NCBI GenBank assembly: GCA_900169235.1
Contig: FWCC01000300.1
Location: 1-64,000 of the forward strand
DNA: 64,000 nucleotides
Reading direction: 5' to 3'
Origin: Zarea fungicola
Taxonomy: Eukaryota; Ascomycota; Sordariomycetes; Hypocreales; Cordycipitaceae
Part shown: one piece after another, positions 52,093 to 61,653 of the stretch
How positions within the stretch are numbered: the stretch's first letter is position 1
How the letters are laid out: each line of letters begins with the position of its first letter
Notes under the pieces: generated by a model
The model's database searches: none
What the model was told of the DNA's origin: nothing
Seen by the model: only the letters and a program-made list of their open reading frames with translations
Program-made: the position numbers and the translations under genes

Positions 52093-53646
52093 TTGTCTGG
52101 ATCACAGGAGGCTGGAATTGGACCGTCAGCGTCCCCGGAGTCAGTTGAGACTTTGGTACACAGCCAGCGTCGCGCAAAGCACCACGAAGGCGCTGCCAAG
52201 CAAGCACCAGCCGACGAAGACGCAGTCGAGCACTCGCCGCCCCCACCACAGTATCCTGCCTCGGAAGCCTCGTCCTCGTCTCGACCGCCGCCCTTCTCGT
52301 CGCTCTTTGCGTCGATAGACCTCCCAGAGCGTCCAGCTCGCAAGTTCCATCCCTGTGTTGCCTCCGCCGCCACCTGTGAAGTCATCGCATCTGGATCCGT
52401 TGCTGCGCCAGCCTACTCTTACGACCACGACGAGTCTTCGCCCTTTGACCCAGATCAAGGATCAGGGCGTGCTTTCCAAGATCCTGTTGAGGAAACCAAG
52501 CGCGCTTTACCTAGTGACACCAAGGCCGAGTCTAGCGGCAAAGAAGACGACGCAGAACCACCACCAGCTTACTCAGAAGAGGGAGATAGTCCTCTCCTAT
52601 CATTTGCATATCTAATGGCTGCCGCAGGAGGTGCGTCGAGTATTATTACTCAAGTCCAGCAAGGCGGCCCCCCTATCAACGCCATCGGAGATGTCGGTCC
52701 AGATGAAACAATTGTGATGGACCTTCGGTATGTGATGAACTAGATCCATCAAATTCGGTAAATTTTAACAAAAAGAGTTACAGGGGTACACGATTTGTTC
52801 TATCCAGAGATGAGCTGCTGACCTTGCCCGAGTTTGTTCTGTTGTCTCTGTTCCCGAACGGTCTGTTTCCCGAAGGCCACATGGGTGGTCCAAACGACGA
52901 TGCAGTGCAGGTGGATGTATGTTGATCAATTTCTTAAAAAAATAAAACCCTCAGTTTGCTGACTTTTCGCAACAGTATGACCCAGTGTCTCTGCAATACA
53001 TGCTAGACTTTTTCCGTGATGTTGCACAGTCGATACCGATAGACTCAGAGGGGGCATCACAGGATGGAGACTCACATGGACTGGATTCCCGCGACGATGC
53101 TTCTAAGCGAGCAGGCATTATTGTTTTGAGAGAAGACCTTGACTTTTATGTCATTCCTCCGAAAGCGGAAATCTCAAAAGAAGATATGATAAATGTCAAG
53201 AGAGCTGCCGCACAGGCACTGCAGAAGCAGGATGGCATCTTTTCTGGCCTGAAACGTAGTGACGAGCCAGGAACAACAGAAGCACATCTTATTGAGATGC
53301 TGACTGCTGGGTAAGTGAGATTAGCAACATTTCATGCCACCTCTGCTAACATCAATGCAGCGGCTTCAACCACGACGACTGCTGGGGCCACCGAGCCGGT
53401 GAGCCTAACAAGGCCGTCATCTGCAGCCTGGCACTGACCCGGCTAAGAAGTGATATCCGGGGCAGCGACCTGGGCACTAACGCAATGGGCATGGCACAAA
53501 AACTTTTGCTGTTTTGGCGCAAGCCCGCGAGAAGATGCTGGTGGGAAGGCATCGAATTGGACAACGTTGATGGTGTCCAGGGTCAACTTAAGGTCTGGAT
53601 CCGACGAGTATGGACGCTTGAGATGAGCGTGATTGGACTCCGATGA
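52093..53646 (+). CDS. WHI2: Whi2-like BTB-domain stress regulator, start unresolved
   Basis: Exons: (start unclear, open from 52084)-52727, 52784-52916, 52976-53310 and 53361-53646; introns of 56, 59 and 50 bp, all with good donors and CAG or ACAG acceptors. The disordered N-terminus is rich in Pro, Ser and acidic residues, then comes a conserved core: LMAAAGGASSIITQVQQGG, GTRFVLSRDELLTLPEFVLL, SLFPNGLFPEGHMGG, and a C-terminal VWIRRVWTLEMSV. These match fungal Whi2-type proteins with a BTB fold. In yeast Whi2 partners Psr1 phosphatase to activate the general stress response and restrains TORC1 under low amino acids. The oddity is the start: the frame opens after a TAA at 52081, and the only in-frame ATG in the first exon before the conserved core is at 52615. 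Position 52093 is TTG in the context GCATTGTCTGGA. Confidence 0.85.
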
Positions 53647-54197
53647 AGGCCAATGCCTTGAGTCTGGTGGTTTTCAAGGAATAACAAAAAGCAAGAAAGC
53701 AAGATACCAAAGTGAAGCCCCGACAGAAGCGAAGAGGGAATTTTACAATGCTGGCGTCAAGGTACAATCATTCATTCCTCCCGTTTTCCTTTCCTGTTTC
53801 CTATTCTCTACACGCCCAGTCGTTGTTCATATCGTCATACCTTCTTTTCTATTTGTACATGCGTTTTTCTGTTTCCTTGTGTTATGTCTGTTGTTTTCGT
53901 TTTTATCTCTCTTATTATTGGCGTGAACGGGCAGTTGCCGACATTTCGTCTAACAGACAATGCGTTTGGTGCTTAGAGCTGAGCCTCAGATGGATTCATA
54001 ACGCTAGAATAAATTAATAAAAAATGTTCAAGATAGAATTTGCCTCAAAGCGTATGTACATTGCGACCGACGACATTTCGGACTTGTCTACATTTGAGGT
54101 GTTGCTCTTAGAGTTTGAACAAGAAATGGCTTTTTAATTCATCACAAATGCGTCTTATATACACTTGGCTACAGTCAATTTGTCTCACACACCGTGG
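53647..54197. other. Convergent 3' region WHI2 / Trm8
   Basis: The two genes converge here, so the interval should carry both 3' UTRs. It contains pyrimidine-rich sequence (53775-53925) on the plus strand. I see no further gene. Confidence 0.6.
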
Positions 54198-55216
<1,019 letters not shown>

Positions 55217-55827
55217 TGTTGGCTTTTTTTTTTAATCTTGCTGATGAGACTTATATATGGACTGTGTTGAGATTTTGTGTGATGAGTAAAACGAAGTTTT
55301 GCTACAATGAAGTTCAGTGGAGCCCGATTTGGAAGGCGGTGAAAAGCTACCTGCGCGTCAACTAACTGGTTATGGTAGCGCCGCTGCGCTGGAACTTGTA
55401 GTACCTACAGGTATGTACCTACCTTACAGGTACCTGTACTTAAGTGCTTCTTTAAGTGTAGGTTACTCTTGGTGTCAACTATAAACAGGTAGTTATCAAC
55501 AGAAACCCTAGTCTGGAGGTCACAAGCTCATTCCAATCGTATTCGTATTACTAGTAACGACTGCCCTTTTTATGTCAACGTCTAAGTTAATGTGGCGGTT
55601 GTGTCACACGCTGTCAGACGAGGTGCGGGAACCAGTCGGTCGTTTCAGCTCCATTTATTGAGCTTCCACAGCTGTCGGTCAGCCACAGTTACAGGGCGGC
55701 CGACACGGGAGTGAGTAGCTTGGACGCAGCCCAGCAGGGCCGACTAAACCGACTCTCGAGTCCCTTCAGATGGGAGGTGCTTCACAAGCATATCTAGCTT
55801 TTCCACCAAACATCTAAACTATTAGTC
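55217..55827. other. Divergent promoter Trm8 / small membrane protein
   Basis: About 0.6 kb between divergent genes. A dense cluster of GGTACCT/AGGTA-type repeats lies at 55401-55444, including overlapping inverted copies. No coding sequence is supported. Confidence 0.55.
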
Positions 55828-56192
55828 ATGTCGCCATCTCCATCAGATCAGTCCTGGCTCTACAGCGCCTCGTTGTTCATATACTCGTCTTCTGTCGTGC
55901 GCTTCGTCACAGCGACCTGTGTATGAAACTCCTTCACGTCGGTTTTGCTAACACAGTTGCTTCAGCTAATGCTTCGTCAAAGTTTCTTATCAGCCTAGCT
56001 TTTCTGCTACCATTGGTCGCTTTTCTTATCCTCGATTTGGCCCTCTGGAGCTGGCGAATATTCTGGCATCGCTCTCCTGATGAGCCCGGCCAACCCCAGG
56101 ACTCACAAGCCGCGGGGCCAGAGGTTACGCGAGCAAGCTCCGTCAGTACTAAAGATGATGCATCAGGGGCACAGACAGCACGGCAAAGATGA
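55828..56192 (+). CDS. Small single-pass membrane protein, hypothetical
   Basis: Proposed exons 55828-55918 and 55966-56192 joined over a 47-bp intron. The intron has a textbook GCTAAC branch sequence followed 14 nt later by a TTCAG acceptor; the donor would be GTGTATG. A better-looking donor at 55921 (GTATGA) is out of frame with exon 2 and would give only about 41 residues. The joined frame encodes 105 residues: a Ser/aromatic N-terminus, one strong hydrophobic helix at about 37-55 (FLISLAFLLPLVAFLILDLA), an aromatic/basic border and a polar, disordered C-terminal tail. I do not recognise a family. It lies between Trm8 (divergent) and homoserine dehydrogenase (convergent, 141 bp away). Confidence 0.45.
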
Positions 56193-56333
56193 TGATGATC
56201 TTGAATGGTGACTACCAGCGTCTTTCTACTTTTTGTTTATATTCAGCCAGCGAGTTTTTTTTTCTTCTTCTTAGCTTTCTTTCTTGCTTTTTGTTTGCCT
56301 TGTTCCTCGTTTACTTGACATGACGTGCATTAT

Positions 56334-57499
56334 TTACGAAAACTGCGAAATGACCTTGATCAAGTCAGCCGTCACACCCATGGCAGTGACATCGCCACCG
56401 GCACCGGCACCCTGAATGATGAGGGGGTTGCTGCCGTAGCGCTCAGTGTAGAAGCTGATGATGTTGTCGCTTCCCTTGAGAGCAGCGATGGGGTGTGAGC
56501 GGTCAAACTCTTGCAGACCGACCTTGACGGCATTGGCGGCAACATCAATGCTGCCAACAAAGCGGACGACCTTGCCAGCATTCTCAGCGGCAGCCTTGGT
56601 CTCCTCCATCTGGGAGTCAAAGGCGGGGAGCCTCTCGAGGAAGTCGTCCCCGCTGGTGCAGGTCTCGAGCTCCTTGGGGATCAGGCTCTGAACTGGGAAA
56701 GAGGTGGGCGACTCGACAGGGAGGCCGGCGAGACGGGCGAGGATGGTGAGCTTTCTGGCAACATCGAGGCCGTTGAGATCGTCGCGAGGATCGGGCTCAG
56801 TGTAGCCGAGTGCCTTGGCCTTCTTGACTTCGTCGGACCACTTGCCGCCCTGGCCCTCAGTGGGGGCGAACGAGTTGAAAAGGAACGACATGGTGCCGCT
56901 AAAGACACCTTCAATCTTGGTCACCTTGTCGCCGGTATCGACGAGGTCCTTGAGGGTAGAGATGACGGGCAGACCGGCGCCGACGGAGGACTCATGGTAG
57001 ACCTTGGCGCCGGAGGCGGTGGCGGCGATGGTGATATCTTTCCACAGCTTGTAAGGGCCGGAGAAGGCCTTTTTGTTGGGTGTAACAATGCTAACGCCGC
57101 GGGAGAGGGCAAGGGGGTACTTTTCGGCGACGTCTTGAGAGCTCGTGTTGTCGACGAGGATCGTCTTGGCTGGGGCAGCGGCCAGGTACTCGATGACCTG
57201 GGACAGCTCGGGAGGCGTCTTGGTGGAGGCAGCAAGCGAGTCCAGAGCGGTGTCGATGTTGATTTCAGAGTAGTCGTCGTTGAAGAGGGCCTTGCGGCTG
57301 GTGGAGATGTAGCAGAGAGTAAGCTTGGGGGATGGTCGTCGGGTCGCAAGAGTCTGAAGCTGCGACAAGAAGGCCTTGCCAACACCACCAGCGCCTAGTA
57401 GAGAGGTTAGATAGCGTCTCAGTGTCGAGCATGGGAATCGAGGTCAGGTTAGGAATTCTTACCAATGACGGCAATGTAAACCTTGTTAGCAGCAGCCAT
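56334..57499 (-). CDS. HOM6: Homoserine dehydrogenase
   Basis: Two exons on the minus strand, 57499-57463 and 57394-56334, with a 68-bp intron, give 365 residues (yeast Hom6 is 359). The enzyme reduces aspartate semialdehyde to homoserine with NAD(P)H, the branch point to threonine, isoleucine and methionine, in the cytosol. The intron falls inside the Rossmann motif: exon joining restores VYIAVIGAGGVGKAF. Further family elements are VDNTSSQDVAEKYP, IVTPNKKAFSG, the SGTMSFLFN segment, and the signature GYTEPDPRDDLNGLDVARK containing the catalytic-site acidic residues. No ACT regulatory domain or aspartokinase fusion is present, as usual in fungi. Thioredoxin lies 414 bp upstream on the same strand. 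Confidence 0.97.
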
Positions 57500-57913
57500 T
57501 ATGGAGATTTCGTACAGAGGAAAAGTGTATGCAGAAACGGGAAACAAGTTAAGAATGGACGGAAGCGAGTCAATTTCACCAATACCCAGATCCGATAGCG
57601 GGGTGCTTCCAAAATGGTTGCACTATCAACGCAACTCAGGGCCGATCACAGGCGTCGGGAGAGCGCCGAATAGCGCTATTGCAGCAGGGTAGCAAATTAT
57701 CAATAGTGTGGGGAGGGGTTCTGGTGCCGCCTCACAAAACATCTGTTCCACACGTCGTGCCACCGTTGAAGAAAGCTTTCTGCCTTTGTATCTATGCGCA
57801 AAGATGCATTGTGTATGATGGTTTGTTTACAAGTAAAATTGCAATATGGATAGAAACTCAACACTGATCAAGCATGGTACCCTTTTGCCCCTGTTAAAGT
57901 TTTGGCCGATAAT
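57500..57913. other. Intergenic thioredoxin - homoserine dehydrogenase
   Basis: About 0.4 kb carrying the thioredoxin 3' UTR and the HOM6 promoter. I saw no exact TGACTCA (Gcn4/CPC1) site, which might have been expected for an amino-acid gene. Confidence 0.5.
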
Positions 57914-58550
57914 TTAGAGGGCCTTGGCGAGAAAAGCGTCCAGCTGAGGCGGGTTGGGCTCAAAAGTGTCATTGATTCTCTTGCCGTCCTTGAATATGAT
58001 GAATGTAGGCATGCGACGAACGTCGAGTTCTTTGCTGAGATCTTGAAGGACGTCAACATCAATTTTACAGAAATATACATCCTTGAATTTGTCCGAGGCG
58101 GCATGCCTAAATTGTTAGCAACTAGTTACCAGCAGTGTGCAATGGTGGTGGTGGGGTTAATAGAGGCAGCACCGCGGGGCAGATGTCGGCCGTTCATAAG
58201 CCCTTGATTGGCACTGCTGCATAATGATGAACGGGGGATTATGGTGAAATGAAGAGAGAACAAAAAGGCAATTTTCTGCGGGAAAAGCACTTACTTCTTG
58301 AAAAAGGGGTCAATCATCTTACAGTCACCACACCAGAGGGCGTGAAAGTCGGCGACAACAGTCTTGTGCTCCTTGACAGCAGCATGAAATGTCTCTGGAC
58401 TGATGAGTATCTGTATTTAGCCAGTGAACGCCACTCTGGACAGGTGCCGTCCTTGGTCGTTGCATTTATCTCAACTCCAGTAGTGGCTTGAAGGTTGGCC
58501 GGACCAACTTGGGAGCCAGTAACATACTTTGTAATCTCTTCAATAGCCAT
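57914..58550 (-). CDS. Thioredoxin with WCGDC active site
   Basis: Three exons on the minus strand, 58550-58528, 58399-58295 and 58106-57914, with introns of 128 and 188 bp, give 106 residues, the normal single-domain length. Joining the exons restores MAIEEITNPETFHAAV, then VVADFHALWCGDCKM, and MPTFIIFKDGKR. Conserved elements present: the buried Asp (D25), Trp30, redox cysteines C31 and C34, and the cis-proline P76. The middle residue pair of the active site is Gly-Asp instead of the canonical Gly-Pro. Thioredoxins reduce protein disulfides and feed peroxiredoxins, methionine sulfoxide reductases and ribonucleotide reductase. No signal or mitochondrial targeting sequence is seen, so it is probably cytosolic. 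The start exon is only 23 nt and depends on the predicted first intron (GTATGT...CATCAG). Confidence 0.93.
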
Positions 58551-59424
58551 CTTGTCTGCCACTTTCAGTACTTTTCTTTGGGATACTGTAAGATGGCTGG
58601 ACTGTCTGAGTTGCGATTTCTTAGTGGAAAAAAAAACTCAATGTAGTAGAAAGTGTTTCCTTTGGCTCCCAGCGGGTCTGTTGGGCAGGGTAGCGGAGCT
58701 CTTATAGCAAAGCAGCTTGCGATTTAGGAGTAGCTAAGTAGGTAGGTACTTACCCAGGCATCCAGAAGAGATGGGTGACTGACTCTCCAACAAGCGGGTG
58801 CCCTGATTCCGGTATTTCGAAGCAGCTGGCTTTCTAGAAAGTGCACTGGAGTTCGGGAAGGAAGCCATTGTGGGAATGCTCTGGTATCTGCTAGCTGCAT
58901 GAGCTGGACAAACAACTTGGCAAGGCCATGGCGACACCTGGCTCATGAATTTGTCAGAGATAAAGCGGCGAGTCATATCACGCCACAGACGGCATTATGT
59001 GTGCAATGGCCGGGATACAAGACCGAAATGGCCCAGCACTTTCTTTTTCATTAATCATTCTTTTAATAACTAACATTGCCTTTACAAATGCAGTGAGGTA
59101 CGTGATAGAGAGCGGATATATGCATGCTGTGTCTTTCGGTTTTTGGGAAGGAATTCGCCCCACAGTCGACGACGTTCATTCTCAAACTACTGGATTCAGC
59201 TTCGGCCCACAATGCAACCCAACATCTGCATCCTTCCAGCCTCAAAGCGCCCCGGTTGGGGATAAAAAGCTACACATCGGATTCCAGAAAACAGCGACCC
59301 CGATAATGGTGCAGATATGATCGTGATGTGATTGGCTTCAGAAGTGCCCAAACGCGCCATACTTGGGATAGACACACATCAAACTGTCCAGCAACACACT
59401 CCCCTAAACAGAAAGGTTATAGTG
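58551..59424. other. Divergent promoter thioredoxin / CCDC174
   Basis: About 0.9 kb between divergent genes. It contains a TAGGTAGGTACTTACC element (58737-58754), and no coding region is supported. The CCDC174 frame is open upstream to 59332 but has no ATG there. Confidence 0.5.
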
Positions 59425-60417
59425 ATGCCTCAAGACCCTAATCTATATGGGCAACGGCCCAAGAAGAAGCCAAGAAGAGATGGCGCACTCTCGTCTTCCC
59501 TTGACTTCACAGCTCAGTTGACCTCGCTGATGGCAACGGGCGCATCCTCTAGCACAACAACATCTGGACGCGTACGCCCATCAAAGGAGCCCAAGGACGA
59601 TATCTTTCGCAGCGCTACAGCGAGGCGAAAGGATGCCCAGGCCCAAGCACGCAGTGGCAAGGATGACAAGCTCGTTCTAAAGGATGTTGCTGGCACCGAA
59701 GATGAGTTGCGCGAGCGTACTCGCGCAACGCGCAACATGGAGAACAAGGCCCGGCTCTACGCAGCCATGAAGAGAGGCGACTACATACCTCAGGACAATG
59801 AGGCCGCCCCTCTAATTGACTTTGATCGCAAATGGGCAGAGACGGAGGAAGGAAAAGGCCATTCAGATCTGGGCAGCTCATCTGATGACGAAGCAGAGGA
59901 TGGCACCGACGAAATCGTCGAGTACGAGGACGAGTTTGGCCGTCTGCGGAAAAGCACGCGGGCAGAGAAGGAGCGCATGGAGCGGCGCGCGCGTCGCGGC
60001 TTGCTCGGCGCAGAGGAATTGGACCGTATGTCTGCGCGCCCCAGCGCGCCGAGCAACCTGATCCACGGCGACGCGATCCAGGCCATGGCATTCAACCCTG
60101 ATCACCTGGACGAGATGGAGGAACTAGCGAGAAAGCGGGACCGCAGCGCCACGCCTCCGCCGCTGAAGCACTACGACGCGGACCATGAGATTCGCACCAA
60201 AGGTGTGGGTTTTTACAAGTTTAGCCAAGACGAGGCGACGAGGACCAAGGAGATGGAGGCACTCGCGGAGGACCGGAAGAGGACGGAGGAGGAACGGCAG
60301 CAGCGCGAGGATCACAAAGCAGCCAGGAGGAAAGAGCTTGAGGAGCGGCGCAAGGCAATGGCGGAAAGACGGGCAAAAAAGCAGGCAGAAAATTTTCTGA
60401 AGGAGTTTGAGGACTAA
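59425..60417 (+). CDS. CCDC174-family coiled-coil protein
   Basis: A single-exon frame of 330 residues starting at the first in-frame ATG (MPQDPNLYGQRPKKKPRR), which resembles the usual N-terminus of this family. The protein is highly charged: an acidic patch around 150-170 (SSDDEAEDGTDEIVEYEDEF), a DFDRKWAE segment, a conserved GVGFYKFSQDEATRTKEME segment in the C-terminal third, and a Glu/Arg/Lys-rich coiled coil to the end (AERRAKKQAENFLKEFED). CCDC174 proteins are nuclear and associated with RNA processing (the human protein is linked to the exon-junction helicase eIF4A3). Assignment rests on motif resemblance and domain layout. Divergent from the thioredoxin gene. Confidence 0.82.
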   Translation: MPQDPNLYGQRPKKKPRRDGALSSSLDFTAQLTSLMATGASSSTTTSGRVRPSKEPKDDIFRSATARRKDAQAQARSGKDDKLVLKDVAGTEDELRERTRATRNMENKARLYAAMKRGDYIPQDNEAAPLIDFDRKWAETEEGKGHSDLGSSSDDEAEDGTDEIVEYEDEFGRLRKSTRAEKERMERRARRGLLGAEELDRMSARPSAPSNLIHGDAIQAMAFNPDHLDEMEELARKRDRSATPPPLKHYDADHEIRTKGVGFYKFSQDEATRTKEMEALAEDRKRTEEERQQREDHKAARRKELEERRKAMAERRAKKQAENFLKEFED

Positions 60418-60972
60418 AGCAAACTACTGAATACTCCGGCCGAAATGAGGGTATTCGGAGTGGTGGCGAGAAACTCCAAAGCAACTTACAACTCACCACG
60501 TGTATTAATAAATGGAATTGGTCAGCAACCGAATTTACAGGAAGAGATGTGTGTGTGCAATATTAAATCTCTATAGAGGGCACACTTGCATGATGCGAGT
60601 TTTAGAGTTTAAGCCTCGTTGTGGCGAGCAACTATACAAATGGTCAACAGAAGCCACGCAAATATATATATATATATATATGGTACTATATGGAACGATG
60701 ATGTAAGTTAGGTGCAAAGCGAGCTAACTGCTCTTTTATTCGACTTCTTCATAATAGTTTCCTGACCGGTGGCTCACGAGTAGTATTGGCTTTTCTATGC
60801 TTCAAAATAAAACTATGTCCAAGTTTTGATGGCCAGCAATTCAACAAGGCTCTAGTACAAAACAGTACGGGCAGATTGAGAGATTTCCAGGTCCTTTACT
60901 TTGAGTCGAGTTGGGCTTTTGAAATAAAACAATCCCCCAAAAACATATCCATAAAAGGCCAGCCTTCCGACA
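60418..60972. other. Intergenic with (AT)n run
   Basis: CCDC174 3' UTR and putative promoter of the next frame. It contains an (AT)10 run at 60662-60682 and an inverted pair TACTCCGGCCG / CGGAGT around 60431-60461. No coding region is supported. Confidence 0.5.
60662..60682. repeat. (AT)n microsatellite
   Basis: About ten AT units in the CCDC174 downstream region. Likely length-variable. Confidence 0.9.
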
Positions 60973-61653
60973 ATGTCGCACAGCCCTGTTGGACGGTGGT
61001 TCAAGCCATCACGACAGCGCCGCAGCACCAAGCACCACTCAACGAAGCGGTGCCCCTATGGAGGCGCCCACAATATCATCTGCAGCAAACCCACGACACC
61101 GGAAGAGGAGGACGGAGATGAGGACCGCGGCTGGTTGCACATGATGTGGCTCAGACTGCGCCGTCTACCGAGGCAGATTCGTGTCCGCTTCAGGACGCTG
61201 GCCATTGAGAGAGAGGACAGCCGAATCCCCAATATTCGGGGATCTACAGGTCCTTGCCTCACGGGCAGACGAGACGGCGCCAGCAGCATCCACAATTATG
61301 TTGGCAGCGATGGCAGACCGAGCGCATTCTGCCGATGCTCCAGCAGCAACAGAGATCAAAGCAGCAACAGAGATCAAAGCAGCAACAGAGATCAAAGCAG
61401 CATCAGAGATCAAAGCAGCATCAGAGATCAAAGCAGCATCAGAGATCAAAGCAGCATCAGCAGACGCGACAGGCAGAACACCTACAACTGGTCGTATGGA
61501 AGCAGCTTCTTTGCGCATGACCGCACCGCGAGCGACTTGACGACGCTGGATGGTGATAAGACCGAAACATATGGCGACGAAGAACCTACTTTGAATGCCA
61601 CCTTGGATGCTGTCATTATCCCAAGCACCGCACGCTATACAGTATACTTTTAG
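60973..61653 (+). CDS. Hypothetical protein with SSNRDQ/SSIRDQ repeats
   Basis: An ATG-started single-exon frame of 226 residues in a good context (ACAATGTCG). The first third is basic, then an acidic patch (PEEEDGDEDRGW), an amphipathic Arg-rich helix (LHMMWLRLRRLPRQIRVRFR), six hexapeptide repeats at about residues 124-159 (SSNRDQ three times, SSIRDQ three times), and a Thr/Asp-rich tail ending TARYTVYF. No known domain. The reading frame one base over is also open across the repeat and looks alanine-rich and helical, so a frameshift or unseen intron in the middle cannot be excluded. Could be a lineage-specific gene; expression evidence would decide. Confidence 0.45.
   Translation: MSHSPVGRWFKPSRQRRSTKHHSTKRCPYGGAHNIICSKPTTPEEEDGDEDRGWLHMMWLRLRRLPRQIRVRFRTLAIEREDSRIPNIRGSTGPCLTGRRDGASSIHNYVGSDGRPSAFCRCSSSNRDQSSNRDQSSNRDQSSIRDQSSIRDQSSIRDQSSISRRDRQNTYNWSYGSSFFAHDRTASDLTTLDGDKTETYGDEEPTLNATLDAVIIPSTARYTVYF
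61342..61449 (+). repeat. 18-bp minisatellite, six units
   Basis: Three exact copies of AGCAGCAACAGAGATCAA are followed by three exact copies of AGCAGCATCAGAGATCAA and a partial unit. The block structure (all A-type then all T-type) points to recent stepwise duplication. The 18-bp period keeps every reading frame open. Confidence 0.97.

Noticed and set aside
56511..57398. 295-codon open frame antisense to homoserine dehydrogenase
   Set aside because: It begins at TTG, runs exactly opposite the strongly supported HOM6 coding frame, and its Gly/Val/Glu-rich translation is a mirror of codon bias on the other strand.
61181..61540. Alanine-rich alternate frame across the 18-bp repeat as its own gene
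   Set aside because: It starts at GTG, has no ATG in a suitable place, and overlaps a longer ATG-started frame; kept only as a note on that gene.
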